DNA of 64,000 nucleotides from Chrysaora quinquecirrha. Taxonomy: Eukaryota > Cnidaria > Scyphozoa > Semaeostomeae > Pelagiidae. Position numbers and translations under genes: made by a program. The DNA lies in assembly GCA_014526335.1 (NCBI GenBank), contig JACTAT010000044.1:1702632-1766631 (forward strand), written 5' to 3'. Of this stretch, positions 33,950 through 49,181 are shown in pieces. Under the pieces are notes generated by a model. That model did not search any database, was not told the DNA's origin, and was given only the letters and a program-made list of their open reading frames with translations. The number at the start of each line of letters is the position of its first letter. The stretch's first letter is position 1.

Positions 33950-34131
33950 GTTAATAAATTAGATAGTTAACGAGTTTGTTAGTTTGTTTGTTTGTTATTG
34001 AGTTAGATAGTTAGCGAGTTTGTTAGTTAGTTAGTTAGTTAGTTAGTTAGTAAGCTGGTTAGTTAGGTTGCAAGCATAGCTTGTATGTTAGTTAGTTAGT
34101 AAGATAGACAGTTAGTTAGTTAGTTAGTTAT

Positions 34132-34233
<102 letters not shown>

Positions 34234-34239
34234 GGTTGA

Positions 34240-34371
<132 letters not shown>

Positions 34372-34405
34372 GTTAGTTAGTTAGTTTGTTTAGTTAGTTA
34401 ATTAG

Positions 34406-34478
<73 letters not shown>

Positions 34479-34537
34479 GCAAGCATAGGTTTGTATGTTA
34501 GGTTAGTTAGCAGGTTAGTTAGTTAGTTAGTTAGTTA

Positions 34538-34586
<49 letters not shown>

Positions 34587-34615
34587 GTTAGTAAGTTAGT
34601 TAGTTAGTTAAGTTT

Positions 34616-34656
<41 letters not shown>

Positions 34657-34859
34657 CTAGTTAGTTAGTTAGGTTTGGCTAGTTAGTTAGTTAGTTAGTT
34701 AGTTAGTTATTTATTTTAATAGTAAATTAGATAGTTAGCCAATTTATTTGTTAGTTAGTTAGTTAGTTAGTTAGTTAATTAGCTGGTTAATTAGGTTGCA
34801 AGCATGGCTTCTTTGTTAGTTAGTTAGCAGGATAGACAGTGAGTTATTTAGTTGAATAT

Positions 34860-34890
<31 letters not shown>

Positions 34891-34900
34891 GTTAGATAAA

Positions 34901-34931
<31 letters not shown>

Positions 34932-35424
34932 GTTTGTTATTGAGTTAGATAGTTGGCGAGCTTGTTCGTTAGTTGGTTAGTTAGTTAGTTAGTAAGCTGG
35001 TTAGTTAGGTTGCAAGCATAGCTTCTATGTTAGCTAGTTAGCAGGATAGACAGTTAGTTAGTCAGTTAAATATTTAGTTAGTTAGTTAGTTAGTTAGATA
35101 GTTAGTTTGTTAGTTAGTTTGTTAGTTTGTTAGTTAGTTAGTTTGTTTGTTTGTCAGCGAGTTTGTTAGTTAGTTCGTTAGTTAGTTAGTTAGCTACTTA
35201 GTTGACTGGCTAGTTAGGTTTTTAGTTAGTTAATTAGTTAGCGAGTTTGTTAGTTAGTTCGTTAGTTAGTTAGTTAGCTACTTAGTTGATTGGAAAGTTA
35301 GGTTTTTAGTTAGTTAGTTAGTTAGTTAGTTTGTTAGTTAGTTTGTTAATAAATTAGTTAGTTAGTTAGTTAGTTTGTTAGTTTGTTTGTTTGTTAGTGA
35401 GTTAGATAGTTAACGAGTTTGTTT

Positions 35425-35455
<31 letters not shown>

Positions 35456-35526
35456 GGTTAGTTAGGTTAGCAAGCATAGCTTCTTATGTTAGTTAGTTAG
35501 CAGGATAGAGTTAGTTAGTTAGTTAG

Positions 35527-35588
<62 letters not shown>

Positions 35589-35621
35589 GTTAGTTAAATT
35601 AGTTAGTTAGTTAGTTAGTTT

Positions 35622-35706
<85 letters not shown>

Positions 35707-35713
35707 AGTTAGT

Positions 35714-35960
<247 letters not shown>

Positions 35961-36126
35961 GTTAGTTAGTTAGTTAGTTAGTTAGCAAGCTTGTTAGTCA
36001 GGTTGCAAGCATAGCTTGTATGTTAGTTAGTCAGCATGATAGATAGTTAGTTAGTTAGTTAGTTAGTTATTTGGTTAGTTAGTTAGTTAGTTAGTTAGTT
36101 AGTAAATTAGATAGTTAGTTAGTTTT

Positions 36127-36170
<44 letters not shown>

Positions 36171-36174
36171 GTTG

Positions 36175-36303
<129 letters not shown>

Positions 36304-36451
36304 GTTGTTAGTTAGTTTAGTTAGTTAGTTAGTTAGTTAGCAGGTTAGACAGTTAGTTAGTTAGTTAGTTATTTAGTTAGTTAGTTAGTTAGTTAGTTTG
36401 TTTGTTATTTAGTTAGTTAGTTTTAGTTAGTTAGTTAGTTAGTTAGTTAAT

Positions 36452-36487
<36 letters not shown>

Positions 36488-36512
36488 CTAGTTAGTTAGT
36501 TAGTTAGCAAGC

Positions 36513-36568
<56 letters not shown>

Positions 36569-36570
36569 CT

Positions 36571-36645
<75 letters not shown>

Positions 36646-36887
36646 GTTTGTTTTGAATTAGATAGTTAGCGAGTTTGTTTGTTAGTTAGTTAGTTAGTTA
36701 GTTAGTTAGCTGGTTAGTTAGGTTGCAAGCATAGCTTCTATGTTAGTTAGTTAGCAGGATAGACAGTTAGTTAGTTAGTTAAATATTTAGTTAGTTAGTT
36801 AGTTAGTTTGTTAGTTAAGTTAGTTAGTTAGGTAGTTAGTTAGTTAGTTTGTTAGTTAGTTAGTTAGTTAGCTTAGTTAGTTAGTTG

Positions 36888-36946
<59 letters not shown>

Positions 36947-36986
36947 GGTTTTAGTTAGTTTGTTAAGTTAGTTAGTTAGCAGTTAT

Positions 36987-37029
<43 letters not shown>

Positions 37030-37051
37030 GTTAGTTAGTTAGTTAGTTAGC

Positions 37052-37133
<82 letters not shown>

Positions 37134-37142
37134 AGTTAGTTG

Positions 37143-37179
<37 letters not shown>

Positions 37180-37343
37180 GATAGTTAGTTAGTTAGTTAG
37201 TTAGTGTAGTTTTCTTGTTTGTTTGTAAATTAGATAGTTAGCGAGTTTGTTTGTTAGTTAGTTAGTTAGTTAGTTAGTTAGCTGGTTAGTTAGGTTGCAA
37301 GCATAGCTTGTTATGTTAGTTAGTTAGTTAGTTAGTTAGTTAG

Positions 37344-37402
<59 letters not shown>

Positions 37403-37474
37403 ATTAGTTAGTTAGCAAGTTTGTTAGTTAGTTAGTTAGTTAGCTAGTTAGTTAGTTAGTTAGTTAGTTAGTTT

Positions 37475-37508
<34 letters not shown>

Positions 37509-37683
37509 ATGTTAGTTAGTTAGTTAGTTAGATAGTTAGTTAGTTTAGTTGTTGTTTTAGTTAGTTAGTTAGTTAGTAGTTAGTTAGTTAGTTAGTTTAG
37601 TTAGTTAGTATGTTAGTTAGTTAGCAGGATAGACAGTTAGTTAGTTAGTTAGTTATTTAGTTAGTTAGTTAGTTAGTTAGTTT

Positions 37684-37723
<40 letters not shown>

Positions 37724-37864
37724 GTTTGTTAGTAAATTAGATAGTTAGCAAGTTTGTTTGTTAGTTAGTTAGTTAGTTAGTTAGTTAGTAAGCTGGTTAG
37801 TTAGGTTGCAAGCATAGCTTGTATGTTAGTTAGTTAGTAAGATAGAGAGTTAGTTAGTTAGTTG

Positions 37865-37900
<36 letters not shown>

Positions 37901-37901
37901 A

Positions 37902-38003
<102 letters not shown>

Positions 38004-38033
38004 GTTAGTTAGTTAGCAGTTAGTTAGACAGTG

Positions 38034-38166
<133 letters not shown>

Positions 38167-38203
38167 GTAGTTAGTTAGTTAGTAGTTAGTTAGTTAGTTA
38201 GTC

Positions 38204-38280
<77 letters not shown>

Positions 38281-38433
38281 GTTTGTTTGTTAGTAAATTA
38301 GATAGTTAGCGAGTTTGTTTGTTAGTTAGTTAGTTAGTTAGTTAGTTAGTAAGCTGGTTAGTTAGGTTGCAAGCATAGCTTGTATGTTAGTTAGTTAGCA
38401 GATAATATAGTTAGTTAGTTAGTTAGTTAGTTT

Positions 38434-38479
<46 letters not shown>

Positions 38480-38501
38480 AAATTAGATAGTTAGCAAGTT
38501 T

Positions 38502-38651
<150 letters not shown>

Positions 38652-38713
38652 AGTTAGTTAGTTAGTTTGTTATATTTAGTTAGTTAGTTAGTTAGTTAGT
38701 TGGTTAGTTTGGT

Positions 38714-38756
<43 letters not shown>

Positions 38757-38782
38757 AGTTAGTTAGTTAGTTAGTTAGTTAG

Positions 38783-38824
<42 letters not shown>

Positions 38825-39019
38825 GGCTAGTTGGTTAGTTGATTAGTTAGTTAGTTAGTTAGTTTGTTTATTTGTAAATTAGATAGTTAGTTAGTTTGTT
38901 AGTTAGTTTGTTAGTAAGCTGGTTAGTTAGGTTGCAGACATAGCTTGTATGTTAGATAGTTAGCAGGATAGACAGTTAGTTAGTTAGTTTAGTTAGTTAG
39001 TTAGTTAGTTAGTTGGTTT

Positions 39020-39072
<53 letters not shown>

Positions 39073-39197
39073 ATAGTTAGTTAGTTTGTTAGTTAGTTAG
39101 TTAGTTAGTTAGTTACTTTGTTAGTAAGCTGGTTAGTTAGGTTGCAAGCATAGCTTGTATGTTAGTTAGTTAGTTAGATAGTTAGTTAGTTAGTTAG

Positions 39198-39235
<38 letters not shown>

Positions 39236-39267
39236 AATAGTAAATTAGATAGTTAGCAAGTTTGTTT

Positions 39268-39307
<40 letters not shown>

Positions 39308-39355
39308 AGTTAGTTAGTATGTTAGTTAGTTAGCAGGATAGTTAGTTAGTTAGTC

Positions 39356-39440
<85 letters not shown>

Positions 39441-39452
39441 GTTTGTTTTAAA

Positions 39453-39505
<53 letters not shown>

Positions 39506-39620
39506 AAGCTGGTTAGTTAGGTTGCAAGCATAGCTTGTATGTTAGTTAGTTAGTAAGATAGACAGTTAGTTAGTTTGTTAGTTAGTTAGGTAGTTAGTTA
39601 GTTAGTTAGTTAGTTAGTTT

Positions 39621-39657
<37 letters not shown>

Positions 39658-39693
39658 CTTTAGTTTGTTAGTTAGTTAGTTAGTTAGTTAGTT

Positions 39694-39751
<58 letters not shown>

Positions 39752-39755
39752 AAGC

Positions 39756-39806
<51 letters not shown>

Positions 39807-39810
39807 CAGG

Positions 39811-39945
<135 letters not shown>

Positions 39946-39949
39946 GTTT

Positions 39950-39989
<40 letters not shown>

Positions 39990-40005
39990 GCAAGGTTAGT
40001 TGTAT

Positions 40006-40069
<64 letters not shown>

Positions 40070-40097
40070 GTTAGTAAATTAGATAGTTAGCGAGTTT

Positions 40098-40135
<38 letters not shown>

Positions 40136-40260
40136 AAGCTGGTTAGTTAGGTTGCAAGCATAGCTTGTATGTTAGTTAGTTAGTAAGATAGAGTTAGTTA
40201 GTTAGTTAGTTATTTAGTTAGTTAGTTAGTTAGCTTTATGTTAGTTAGTTAGTTAGTTAG

Positions 40261-40410
<150 letters not shown>

Positions 40411-40451
40411 AGTTAGTTAGTTAGTTAGTTAGTTAGGTTGTTAGTTAGTTT

Positions 40452-40484
<33 letters not shown>

Positions 40485-40501
40485 AGTTAGTTAGTTAGTT
40501 T

Positions 40502-40541
<40 letters not shown>

Positions 40542-40566
40542 GTTAGTTAGATAGTTAGTTAGTTTT

Positions 40567-40601
<35 letters not shown>

Positions 40602-40653
40602 GGTTAGTTAGTTTGCAAGCATAGCTTTATGTTAGTTAGTTAGTTAGAGTTAG

Positions 40654-40715
<62 letters not shown>

Positions 40716-40723
40716 GTTAATAA

Positions 40724-40756
<33 letters not shown>

Positions 40757-40794
40757 AGTTTGTTATTTTGTTAGTAAATTAGTTTAGCGAGTTT

Positions 40795-40828
<34 letters not shown>

Positions 40829-40898
40829 AAGCTGGTTAGTTAGGTTGCAAGCATAGCTTGTATGTTAGTTAGTTAGTAGGATAGAGTAGTTAGTTAGT

Positions 40899-40933
<35 letters not shown>

Positions 40934-40954
40934 GTTTGTAAATTAGATAGTTAG

Positions 40955-41454
40955 NNNNNNNNNNNNNNNNNNNNNNNNNNNNNNNNNNNNNNNNNNNNNN
41001 NNNNNNNNNNNNNNNNNNNNNNNNNNNNNNNNNNNNNNNNNNNNNNNNNNNNNNNNNNNNNNNNNNNNNNNNNNNNNNNNNNNNNNNNNNNNNNNNNNNN
41101 NNNNNNNNNNNNNNNNNNNNNNNNNNNNNNNNNNNNNNNNNNNNNNNNNNNNNNNNNNNNNNNNNNNNNNNNNNNNNNNNNNNNNNNNNNNNNNNNNNNN
41201 NNNNNNNNNNNNNNNNNNNNNNNNNNNNNNNNNNNNNNNNNNNNNNNNNNNNNNNNNNNNNNNNNNNNNNNNNNNNNNNNNNNNNNNNNNNNNNNNNNNN
41301 NNNNNNNNNNNNNNNNNNNNNNNNNNNNNNNNNNNNNNNNNNNNNNNNNNNNNNNNNNNNNNNNNNNNNNNNNNNNNNNNNNNNNNNNNNNNNNNNNNNN
41401 NNNNNNNNNNNNNNNNNNNNNNNNNNNNNNNNNNNNNNNNNNNNNNNNNNNNNN
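40955..41454. other. Assembly gap of exactly 500 N at an orientation reversal
   Basis: The left side ends in TTAG orientation (TAGATAGTTAG) and the right side begins in CTAA orientation. This placeholder gap therefore hides a strand switch. The switch may be real, or may come from placing one contig backwards. Confidence 0.99.
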
Positions 41455-41899
41455 AACTAACTAACTAACTAACTAACTAACTAAGTAACTAACTAACTAA
41501 CTAAATATCTAACTAGCCAATCAACTAACTAACTAACTAACGAACTAACTAAACAACTCGGCTAACTATCTTATCTACTAATAAACTAACTGACTAACTA
41601 ACTAAATATTCAGCTAACTAACTAAGTGTCTATCCTGCTAACTAGCTAACTTAGAAGCTATGCTTGCAACCTAACTAACCAGCTAACTAACTAACTAACT
41701 AATTAACAAACAAACAAACTCGCTAACTATCTAGTTCAATAACAATCAAACAAAATAACAAACTCGCTGACTATCTAATTTATTAACAAACTAACTAACT
41801 AACTAACTGACTAACTAACTAAATATTCGACTGACTAACTAACTGTCTATCCTGCTAACTAACTGACATGGAAGCTATGCTTGCAACCTAACTAACCTG

Positions 41900-41939
<40 letters not shown>

Positions 41940-44024
41940 ATAACTAACTAGCCAATCCACTAAGTAGCTAACTAACTAACTAACGAACTAACTAACAAAC
42001 TCGCTAACTATCTTATTTACTAACAAACTAACTGACTAACTAACTAAATATTCAGCTAACTAACTAACTGTCTATCCTGCTAACTAGCTAACTTAGAAGC
42101 TATGCTTGCAATCTAACTAGCCAGCTTACTAACTAACTAGGTAACTAACTAACAAACAAACGCGCTAACTATCTAGTTCAATTACAAAAAAACAAACTAA
42201 CAAACTCGTTAACCATCTAATTTATTAACAAACTAACTAACTAACTAACTAACTAAATATTCAACTGACTGAATAACTAAATAGACAATCTACTAATTAG
42301 CTAACTAACTAACTAACGAACTAACTAACAAACTCGCTAACTATCTTATTTACTAACAAACTAACTGACTAACTAACTAAATATTCAGCTAACTAACTAA
42401 CTGTCTATCCTGCTAACTAGCTAACATAGAAGCTATGCATGCAATCTAACTAACCAGCTTACTAACTAACTAGGTAACTAACTAACAAACAAACTCGCTA
42501 ACTATCTAGTTCAATAACAAACAAACAAACTAACAAACTCGCTAACTATCTAATTTACTAACAAACTAACCAACCAACTAAGTAACTAAATATTCAACTG
42601 ACTAACTAACTGTCTATCCTGTTAACTAACTAATATAAAAGCTATGTTTGCAACCTAACTAACCAGCTTACTAACTAACTAACTAACTAACTAACAAACA
42701 AACTCTCTAACTATTCAATTCAAAAACAAACTAACTAACTAACCGACTAACTAGCTAACTAACTAAACAACTAAGTAACTAACACGTTATCTTACTAACT
42801 AACTAACAGACCAGCTGTGGCTGCAACGTATCTAACCAGCTTACTACCTAACCAAACTAGCTAACTAACTAACTAACTAACTAACTAACCAACTAACTAA
42901 CTAACCAATCAACTAAGTAGCTAACTTACCAATTAACTATCTAACTCTGTATAATACTAACTAGCTTACATACAAGCTATGCTTGCAACCTAACTAACAA
43001 GCTTACTAACTAACTAACTAAATAACTAACTAACAAAAAAATCGCTAAGTATCTAATTTCCTAACAAACTAACTAACTAACTAGCTAAATAACTAGCTAA
43101 CTAACCAACATACTAACTAACTAATCAATTAACTGACTAACCAATCAACAAACTAACTGTCTATCTTACTAACTAACTAACATACAAGCTGTGCTTGCAA
43201 GCTAACTAACCAGCTAATTAACTAACTAAATATTCAACTAACTAACTAACTGTCTACCCTGCTAACTAACTAAAATAGAAGCTATGCTTGCAACCTAACT
43301 AAACAGCTTACTTACTAATCAACAAACTAAATAACTAACAGACAAACTCGCTAACTATCTAATACGTAACAAATTTACTATGCTTGTAAGCTAAGTAACC
43401 ATCTTACTAACTAACTAACTAAATAACTAACTAACTAACTAACTAACTAACTGACTAACTAACAAATACACTAACCATCTAATTTACAAACAAACTTATT
43501 AACTAACTAAATTACTAACTATATAACTAACTAACTAAATAATTAAGTAACTAATCAACTAACTAACTAACTAACCAACCAACAAACTAACTAACGGTCT
43601 ATCTTACTAACAAGCTAAAATACAAGCTACGATTTCAACCTAACTACCCAGCTTCCTAACTAACTAACTAAAAAGCTATCAAACAAACTCGCTAGCTATC
43701 TAATTTACTAACATACTAACTAAATAACTAACTTACTTATTAACTAAGCAACTAACTAACTAACTAACTACCTAACTAAGCAACTAACAAACTAACTGTA
43801 TATCTTACTAACTAACTAACATACAAGCTATGCTTTCAAGTTAAGTAACCAGCTCACAAACAACCTAACTAACTAACAAGCAAACTCGCTAACTACTTAT
43901 TTTACTAACAAACTAACCTACTAACTAATCAACTAACTAGTTAACTAACTAACGAACTCTGTATTTATCTAACTAACCATCATACAAGCTATGCATGCAA
44001 CTTAACTAAAAAGGTAACTAACTT

Positions 44025-44077
<53 letters not shown>

Positions 44078-44958
44078 TAAACTAACGAACTTACTTACTA
44101 ACCCTGCATCTTACCAACTAACTAATATACAAGCTATGCTTGCAACATAACCAACCAGATTACAAACTAACTAACAAACTAGCTAACAAACAAAAACGCT
44201 ACCAATCTAATTACTAATAAACTAACTAACGAACTAGCTAACTAATTAACTGACTAGCCAATCTACTAAGTAGCTAACTAACTAACTAACTAACTAACAA
44301 ACTAATTAACTTACAAACTTACCAACTAACTAACTAACTAACTAAAAAACTAACTAATTAACAAACCAACTAACTAACTAACTTCCCATCAGAGTAATGA
44401 ACAAACAGACATGATATGCTTGAAACCTAACTAACAAGCTTACTAACTAAGTAACTAACTAACTAACTATCTAACAAACAAACTCGCTAACTATCTAGTT
44501 CCATAACAAACTAGCTAACTAACAAACTTGCTAACTATCTAATTTACTAACAAACTAACCAACCAACTAACTAACTAAATATTCATCTGACTAACTAACT
44601 GTCTATTCTGCTAACTAACTAAAATAGAAGCTTTGCTTGCAACCTAACTAACCAGCTTACTAGCTAGCTAACTAAATAACAAACAAACTCGCTAACTATT
44701 CAATTCAATAACAAACTAACTAACTAACAAATTAACGAACTAATTAACTAAGCAACTAACTAACAAACGCTTTATCTTACTAACTAACTAACAGACAAGC
44801 TGTGCTTGCAACCTAACTAACCAGCTTACTACCTAACCAAACTAACAAGCTAACCAACTAACTAACTAACTAATCAACTAACTAGTTAACTAACTAATGA
44901 ACTCTGAATTTATCTGACTAACCATCATACAAGCTATGCATGCAACTTAACTAACAAG

Positions 44959-44990
<32 letters not shown>

Positions 44991-45400
44991 GTAATCAAAT
45001 AACTAACTAATTAACTATTTAACTAACCAACTTACAAACTAACCCTGTATCTTACCAACTAGCTAATATACAAGCAATGCTTGCAACATAAATAACCAGC
45101 TTACTAACTAACTAGCAAACTTACTACCAAACAAACACGCTACCTATCTAATTTATTAATAAACTTTCTAACTAACTAACTAACTAACTAATTAACTAAC
45201 TAGGCAATCTACTAAGTAGCTAACTAACTAACGAACTAACAAACTAAATAACTTACGAACTAACCAAAAAACTAACTAACTAACTAACAAACTAACTAAT
45301 TAACTAACCAACTAACTAACTAACTCTCTATCATAGTAATGAACAAACAGACATGATATGCTTGCGACCTAACTAACTAACTAACCAACTAACTAACTAA

Positions 45401-45634
45401 CTATCTAATTAACTAATCAACTTACTTACTAACTCTGTATCTTACCAACTAACTAATATACAAGCAATGCTTGGAACATAAATAACCAGCTTACTAACTA
45501 ACTAACAAACTAACTAACAAACAAACATGCTACCTATCTAATTTACTAATAAACTAACTAACTAACTAACAAACTAATTAACTAACTAGCCAATCTACTA
45601 AGTAGCTAGCTAACTAACTAACTATCAAACTAAC
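45401..45634 (+). repeat. 234-bp identical satellite block, copy 1
   Basis: By eye this is base-for-base identical to 46383-46616 (offset 982). It carries the landmarks CTCTGTATCTTACC, ACAAGCAATGCTTGGAAC and AGCCAATCTACTAAGTAG. Sequence beyond the block is related but clearly diverged. A third, more distant copy starts near 45040. Confidence 0.85.
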
Positions 45635-46255
45635 TAACTAACTAACTAACTAACACTCTATCATAGTAACTAACAAACAGAGAAGCTATGCTTGCAACCT
45701 AACTAAAAAGCTAACTAACTAACTAACTAACTAATAAACTAACAAGCAAACTCGCTAACTATCTTGTTCAATAACAAACTAACTAACTAACAAAGTCGCT
45801 AACTATCTAATTTACTAACAAACTAACTAACCAACTAAGTAACTAGCTCAGTAACTTAATAACTAACTAGCCAATCTACTAAGTAGCTATCTAACTAACT
45901 GACGAACTAACTAACAAACTCGCTAGCTATCTTATTTACTAACAAATTATCTGACTAACTAACTAACTAACTAACTAAATATTCGACAGACTAACTAACT
46001 TTCTATCCTGCTAACTAACTAACATAGAAGCTATGCTTGCAACCTAACTAACCAGCTAACTAACTAACTAACTAATTAACAAACAAACTAACTAACTAAC
46101 TAAGTTCAATAACAATCAAACTAACAAAACTATCTAATTAACAAACTAACTAACTAACTAACTGACTAAACTAAATATTCGACTAACTAACTAACTGTCT
46201 ATCCTGCTAACTAACTGACATTAGAAGCTATGCTCGCAACCTAACTAACCAGCTT

Positions 46256-46288
<33 letters not shown>

Positions 46289-46338
46289 AAAAAAACTTAC
46301 TAACTATTCAATGCAAAAACCTAACTAACTAACTTACT

Positions 46339-46381
<43 letters not shown>

Positions 46382-46382
46382 A

Positions 46383-46616
46383 CTATCTAATTAACTAATC
46401 AACTTACTTACTAACTCTGTATCTTACCAACTAACTAATATACAAGCAATGCTTGGAACATAAATAACCAGCTTACTAACTAACTAACAAACTAACTAAC
46501 AAACAAACATGCTACCTATCTAATTTACTAATAAACTAACTAACTAACTAACAAACTAATTAACTAACTAGCCAATCTACTAAGTAGCTAGCTAACTAAC
46601 TAACTATCAAACTAAC
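46383..46616 (+). repeat. 234-bp identical satellite block, copy 2
   Basis: This is the partner of 45401-45634. The downstream sequence (TATCATAGTAATTAACAAACA versus TATCATAGTAACTAACAAACA, then a differently spaced monomer) shows that identity ends abruptly. Confidence 0.85.
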
Positions 46617-49150
46617 AAAAAAACTAACCAACTAACTAACTAACACTCTATCATAGTAATTAACAAACAGACAGGCTATGCTTGCAACCTAACTAAAAAG
46701 CTTAGTAACTAAGTAACTAACTAACTAATAAACTAAAAAGCAAACTCGCAAACTATCTAGTACCATAACAAACTAACTAACAAACAAACTCGCTAGCTAC
46801 CTAATTTACTAACAAACTAACTAACCAACTAACTAAGTAACTTAAATAACTAACTGACTAACTAATCTTAACTAACAAATTATCTGACTAACTAACTAAC
46901 TAACTAAATATTCCAGAAACTAATGCTATCCTGCTAACTAACTAACATAGAAGCTATGCTTGCAACTAACTAACCAACTAAACTAACTAACTAAACAAAC
47001 TCGCTAACTATAGTTCAATAACAATCAAACAAAATAACAAACTAACTAACTTATTAACAAACTAACTAACTAACTAACTAACTAACTGACTAAAACTAAC
47101 TAACTAACTGTCTATCCTGCTAACTAACTGACATTTATCTTACTAACTAACTAACAGTCTAACTAGCTCAAAAAAACTAACTAACTTGCAACTAGCCTAA
47201 CCAAAACTAACCAGCATTCTTACTAAATAACTAAATAACCAACCAACAAACTAACTAACTAACTAACTAACCAACTAACATAACTAATTTAATAACTAAC
47301 TAAATAGATAACTGTCTATCTTACTAACTAACTAAGATACAAGCTATGCTTGCAGGCTAACTAACCAGCTTACTAACTAACTAACTAACTAACAAGCAAA
47401 TTCGCTAACTATCTAATTTACTAACAAACTAACAAACTAACTAACCAACTAACTAACTAACTAACTAATCAACTATCAAGCTAACTAACCAACCAACAAC
47501 TAACTAACTGTCTTTCTTACTAACTAACTAACATACAAGCTATCTATCCTAACCAGCGTACTAACTAACTATTTAGCTAACTAACAAACAAACTCGCTAA
47601 CTATCTAATTTACAAGAAAAGTAACAAACAAACAAACAAACTAACTAACTAACTAACTAACTAACCTACCAACAAACTAACTAACTTTCTATCTTACTAA
47701 CTAACTAACAGACAAGCTATGCTTGCAACCTAACTATCCAGCTCACTAACTAACTAAATAACTAACTAACAAAGAAACTCCCTAACTATCTAATTTGTTA
47801 ACAAACTAACTTACTACAGAAATAACTTACTAACTAACTAACTAATCAACTAACTAACTAACTAACTAACAAACTAACTTACTTACTGTCTATCTTGCTA
47901 ACTAACTAGAATTCAAGCTATGCTTGCAAACTAAGTAACCAGCTTACTAACTAACTATTTAATTTACTAACAAAGGAAATTCGCTAACTATCTCATTTTA
48001 GTAACAAACTAACAACTAACGCACTAACTAACTAACCAACTAAATAACTATTTCTGTATCCTACTAACAAACTAACATACAAGCAAGGCTTGCAACATCA
48101 CTAACAAGCTTACTAACTAACTAACAAACTAACAAACAAACTCGCTAACCATCTAATATACTAAGAAACAAAATAACTAACTAACTAACTAACTATATAA
48201 CTAACTAACTAAATAAATAACTAACTAACTAACTCTTTAACTACCTAACATACTAAGAGACTAACTAACTAACTATCTAACTAACTAACTGACTAACTAA
48301 CCAACTAACTAACTAACTACCTAACCAATTTACAAACTAACACTGTATCTTTTTAACTATCTAACATACAAGTTATGAGTGCAACATAACTAACCCGTTC
48401 ACTAAGTAACTAACTAACTAACTATTTACTTTACTATCAAACAAACTAATTAACGTACTAACTAACTAACAAACAAATACGCTAACTATCTAATTTACTA
48501 ATAAACTAACTAACTAACTAACTACCCAACTTACTAACTAACTCTGTATCTTACCAACAAACTAACATACAAGCTATGCGTGCAAGCAAACTAGCACGCT
48601 TAGTAACTAACTAACTAAATAACTAAAAAACAAACTCGCTAACTCTCCTATTTACTAACTAACTAACTAACTAACCCACTAAGTAACTAACTAGTTATTC
48701 AACTGACTAACTACCTGTCTCTCTTGGTAACTAACTAACATACAAGTTATGCTTGCAAGCTAACTAACCAGCTTATTAGCTAATTAACTAACTAACTAAC
48801 TAACAAATAAACTCGCTAACTATCTAAGTTACTAACAAACTAACTATTAAACTAACTAACGTACTAACTAACAAACTGAGTAACTAACTAACTAACTAAC
48901 TAACCTACTAAAAAACTAACTGTCTATCTTACTAACTAACTAACATACAAGCTATGCTTGAAAGCTAACTAACCAGCTTGCTAACTACCTAACTAACTAA
49001 CAAGAAACTCGCTAAATATCTAATTTAACTATCTAACTAATCAACTAACCAGTTAACTAAATAACAAACTCTTTTTATATTTCACTGACTATCATACAAG
49101 CTATGCTTGCAACTTAACTAAAAAGCTAACTAACTAACTAACTAAAAAAA

Positions 49151-49181
49151 TAATAATAATAAGAATAATAATAATAATAAG
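49151..49181. repeat. (AAT)n microsatellite, probable LINE 3' tail
   Basis: An imperfect AAT/ATA tract lies exactly between the satellite and the LINE remnant. Read on the minus strand it is (TTA)n following CTGTATAAAGATTCATC. This is the position where CR1/L2-type LINEs carry a short-repeat 3' tail. Confidence 0.7.

Larger units (their letters stand above)
41455..49143 (+). repeat. CTAA satellite, right arm
   Basis: Monomers are well preserved and landmark-rich, with shorter pure CTAA runs than the left arm. AAGCTATGCTTGC-type landmarks at 41655, 41872, 42097, 42430, 42639 and 42974 are 209-335 bp apart, with a degenerate copy near 42814. Several monomer types alternate, including ones with AGCCAATCTACTAAGTAG (for example 45590 and 46572) and ACAAGTTATGAGTGCAAC (48366). 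Divergence rises toward the end, and the array stops at an (AAT)n tract at 49144-49151. No genes. Confidence 0.95.
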
